Below are positions 5,555-7,003 of a DNA stretch of 7,003 nucleotides, piece after piece. The notes below the pieces were generated by a model. The model saw only the letters and a program-made list of their open reading frames with translations, ran no database searches and had not been told where the DNA came from. Both the position numbers and the translations under genes were made by a program. Position 1 is the first letter of the stretch, and each line of letters opens with the position of its first letter. The stretch comes from Deltaproteobacteria bacterium RIFCSPHIGHO2_12_FULL_43_9 (GTDB lineage: Bacteria > Bdellovibrionota > O2-12-FULL-43-9), in assembly GCA_001798265.1 (NCBI GenBank), contig MGRR01000049.1:6268-13270 (forward strand), written 5' to 3'.

Positions 5555-7003
5555 TTCTTTTTTAGGGTTGCATTTAAGACGTGAAAATCTATGAAGGATT
5601 TCACCTCTTCTAATGAGGCTGATTCATATATTACGGAGTAATCCCTGCTTTTCAGGCGTTCAATTTCAAATTTACCCTCGATTTTCGGTGTTGCGTAAAA
5701 AAGGTCCAAAGATCTTACGATTGTGAAGCCCCGATAATTTTTCTCTATCGGATCGATTACAACAGAAAAGTTTGAAAGATATATCCCGTCAATAATATCC
5801 TTTCTACGTTTTTCAATCATTGCCGGTATCATCTTCTGTTCCAGCTCCTCGAGGCTTGGGCTGTATGGCATATATGAATAATGCCCACGTGTAGGCAAAA
5901 ATGGACCATCATTTTGTTGCACGGCAACATAGGCCCATTCATGTTTGTAGATGTGATAAAGGGTGCCTGTCTTTATAAGGGTTGGTACTATGGCTTTGTC
6001 GTCGGCTAAATTGTAATATTTTCTATAAAAAGCCGCAGGGATGAAGTTAACGTCGGATGTTTGTGTTACCATGACGACATAATCCGGCTTAAAGTTATCT
6101 TCGTATTTTCTGAAAAGAACGGTTGAGATCGGAATGCCATGTCCCTGCATGATTCCTTCGCCGTGTTCTAAATCGAATGATAATTTTGTGTTTGGATGTT
6201 CGTCGACAAATCTTTCGATTTTGGCGACGATATTTCTAAATGTTGAATCCGCTTTTACGAAGGATGTATTGATTTTGCTTATATTTATTAAACTAAGGGC
6301 AATAATGACCGGAAGGCCAAATGTTAAAGTGCCACGCATTAATCTGGCGAATTTAAATTTCATGAAAGAATCGCTGGCAATTGCATGGCCTAACAAAATG
6401 AGAGTTAGAATCATTAAATAACAGAGAGGATAATAGACATAATAGGTACTTGTAGTAATTACCCCAAACCCTGGACGCATGTTTAATCTTCCGAAGACAA
6501 TAAGCCCAAAGTATCCCAGAAATACAAACAGGATAAAAAGTGAAAAGTACTTTAAGGATTTGTTTGTCCCCCTTGCCAGCGCTCTGGTGCCAAGAAATGT
6601 AATTATACCCCATGCTGCAAAAACTAGGATAGATGCGACAATAAATATATCAACCTCATCACCGCGCAATTCACCGATGACTACACGGCTGGTAAATTTC
6701 AGTATTGCGAGGGATGGGAAAAATGGGTGGACAACAAAATATCCAAAAAGCCTGAGAGAGTGTTCTAATGTGGCAAAATCAATTGCCTGGCGAAATACCG
6801 ATCCCGGTGTAATATCAGTTCTAAATGATATTTGATGCATCTTCAGGTCGATAACGTTTATATACTGATAAATTAATGGAATTGCGATGAAGGTAAGGGC
6901 TACGAGAGCCCCTTTTAGCAATCCTTTTTTCTTTAAAACAAGGAAAAATAGAATTCCGGTCAATAAAGATAAAATTTGTCCATATTCATATGTAAATGTT
7001 GCA
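5551..7003 (-). CDS. Polytopic membrane protein with C-terminal soluble domain, possibly a GT-C glycosyltransferase; 5' truncated by window edge
   Basis: The frame stays open to the right edge of the window (first full codon at 7002-7000), so the true start lies outside. A TTG at 6963-6961 falls within the frame, but nothing marks it as a start. Of the 483 visible residues, the first half is strongly hydrophobic. Likely membrane helices are at about residues 9-24, 27-50, 116-141, 151-170, 186-208 and 225-241, with a hydrophobic stretch near 85-103. The last roughly 240 residues are soluble, with no motif I recognise. Several helices with a large tail after the last one, plus the TYEYGQIL segment leading into a helix, resemble the C-terminal half of GT-C/GT39 (PMT-like) sugar transferases. 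The catalytic acidic loop of such enzymes would be in the missing N-terminal part, so this is only a suggestion. It overlaps lhgO by four bases and is probably the upstream gene of an operon. Confidence 0.7.
   Translation of the reverse strand, partial: ATFTYEYGQILSLLTGILFFLVLKKKGLLKGALVALTFIAIPLIYQYINVIDLKMHQISFRTDITPGSVFRQAIDFATLEHSLRLFGYFVVHPFFPSLAILKFTSRVVIGELRGDEVDIFIVASILVFAAWGIITFLGTRALARGTNKSLKYFSLFILFVFLGYFGLIVFGRLNMRPGFGVITTSTYYVYYPLCYLMILTLILLGHAIASDSFMKFKFARLMRGTLTFGLPVIIALSLINISKINTSFVKADSTFRNIVAKIERFVDEHPNTKLSFDLEHGEGIMQGHGIPISTVLFRKYEDNFKPDYVVMVTQTSDVNFIPAAFYRKYYNLADDKAIVPTLIKTGTLYHIYKHEWAYVAVQQNDGPFLPTRGHYSYMPYSPSLEELEQKMIPAMIEKRRKDIIDGIYLSNFSVVIDPIEKNYRGFTIVRSLDLFYATPKIEGKFEIERLKSRDYSVIYESASLEEVKSFIDFHVLNATLKKK

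Noticed and set aside
6961..6963. TTG as the real start of the minus-strand membrane protein
   Set aside because: The frame continues without a stop to the window edge, with plausible protein (TYEYGQIL), and a hydrophobic segment spans the TTG. The gene is more likely truncated by the window.

Overview
The window is a gene-dense bacterial segment with moderate to low GC, containing five genes and no RNA genes. The order prfA-prmC-murA is one I associate with Deltaproteobacteria-like genomes (Desulfobacterota and relatives). The two palindromic repeat types present are also common in environmental genomes of that kind. The taxonomic guess is an inference and is weak; no marker here fixes the phylum.

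Layout. Positions 1-2617 on the plus strand hold a tight housekeeping cluster. It starts with the C-terminal part of peptide chain release factor 1 (prfA, cut by the window edge). Next is its glutamine methyltransferase prmC, which starts inside the prfA stop. Then comes murA, which starts from a TTG one base after the prmC stop. PrmC methylates the GGQ glutamine that is visible in the upstream prfA, so enzyme and substrate are encoded side by side. MurA makes the first committed peptidoglycan precursor. After a 94-base gap with possible control structures, positions 2712-4211 encode a GAF / coiled-coil / AAA+ / Fis-type HTH protein with the architecture of a sigma-54 activator. Almost all of its ATPase and sigma-54 contact residues have been replaced.

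The plus-strand genes converge with a minus-strand pair across a 140-base spacer (4212-4351), which carries a long nested palindromic repeat. The minus-strand pair is read from the right edge. First is a polytopic membrane protein with a long soluble tail, 5' truncated by the window edge and possibly a GT-C type glycosyltransferase. It overlaps by ATGA an FAD-dependent oxidoreductase of the L-2-hydroxyglutarate oxidase family.

The most interesting points are the degenerate sigma-54-type regulator, a hairpin that would bury its ribosome binding site, and a palindromic repeat inserted in frame between the two domains of PrmC. I saw no CRISPR array, tRNA, rRNA, transposase or phage gene.
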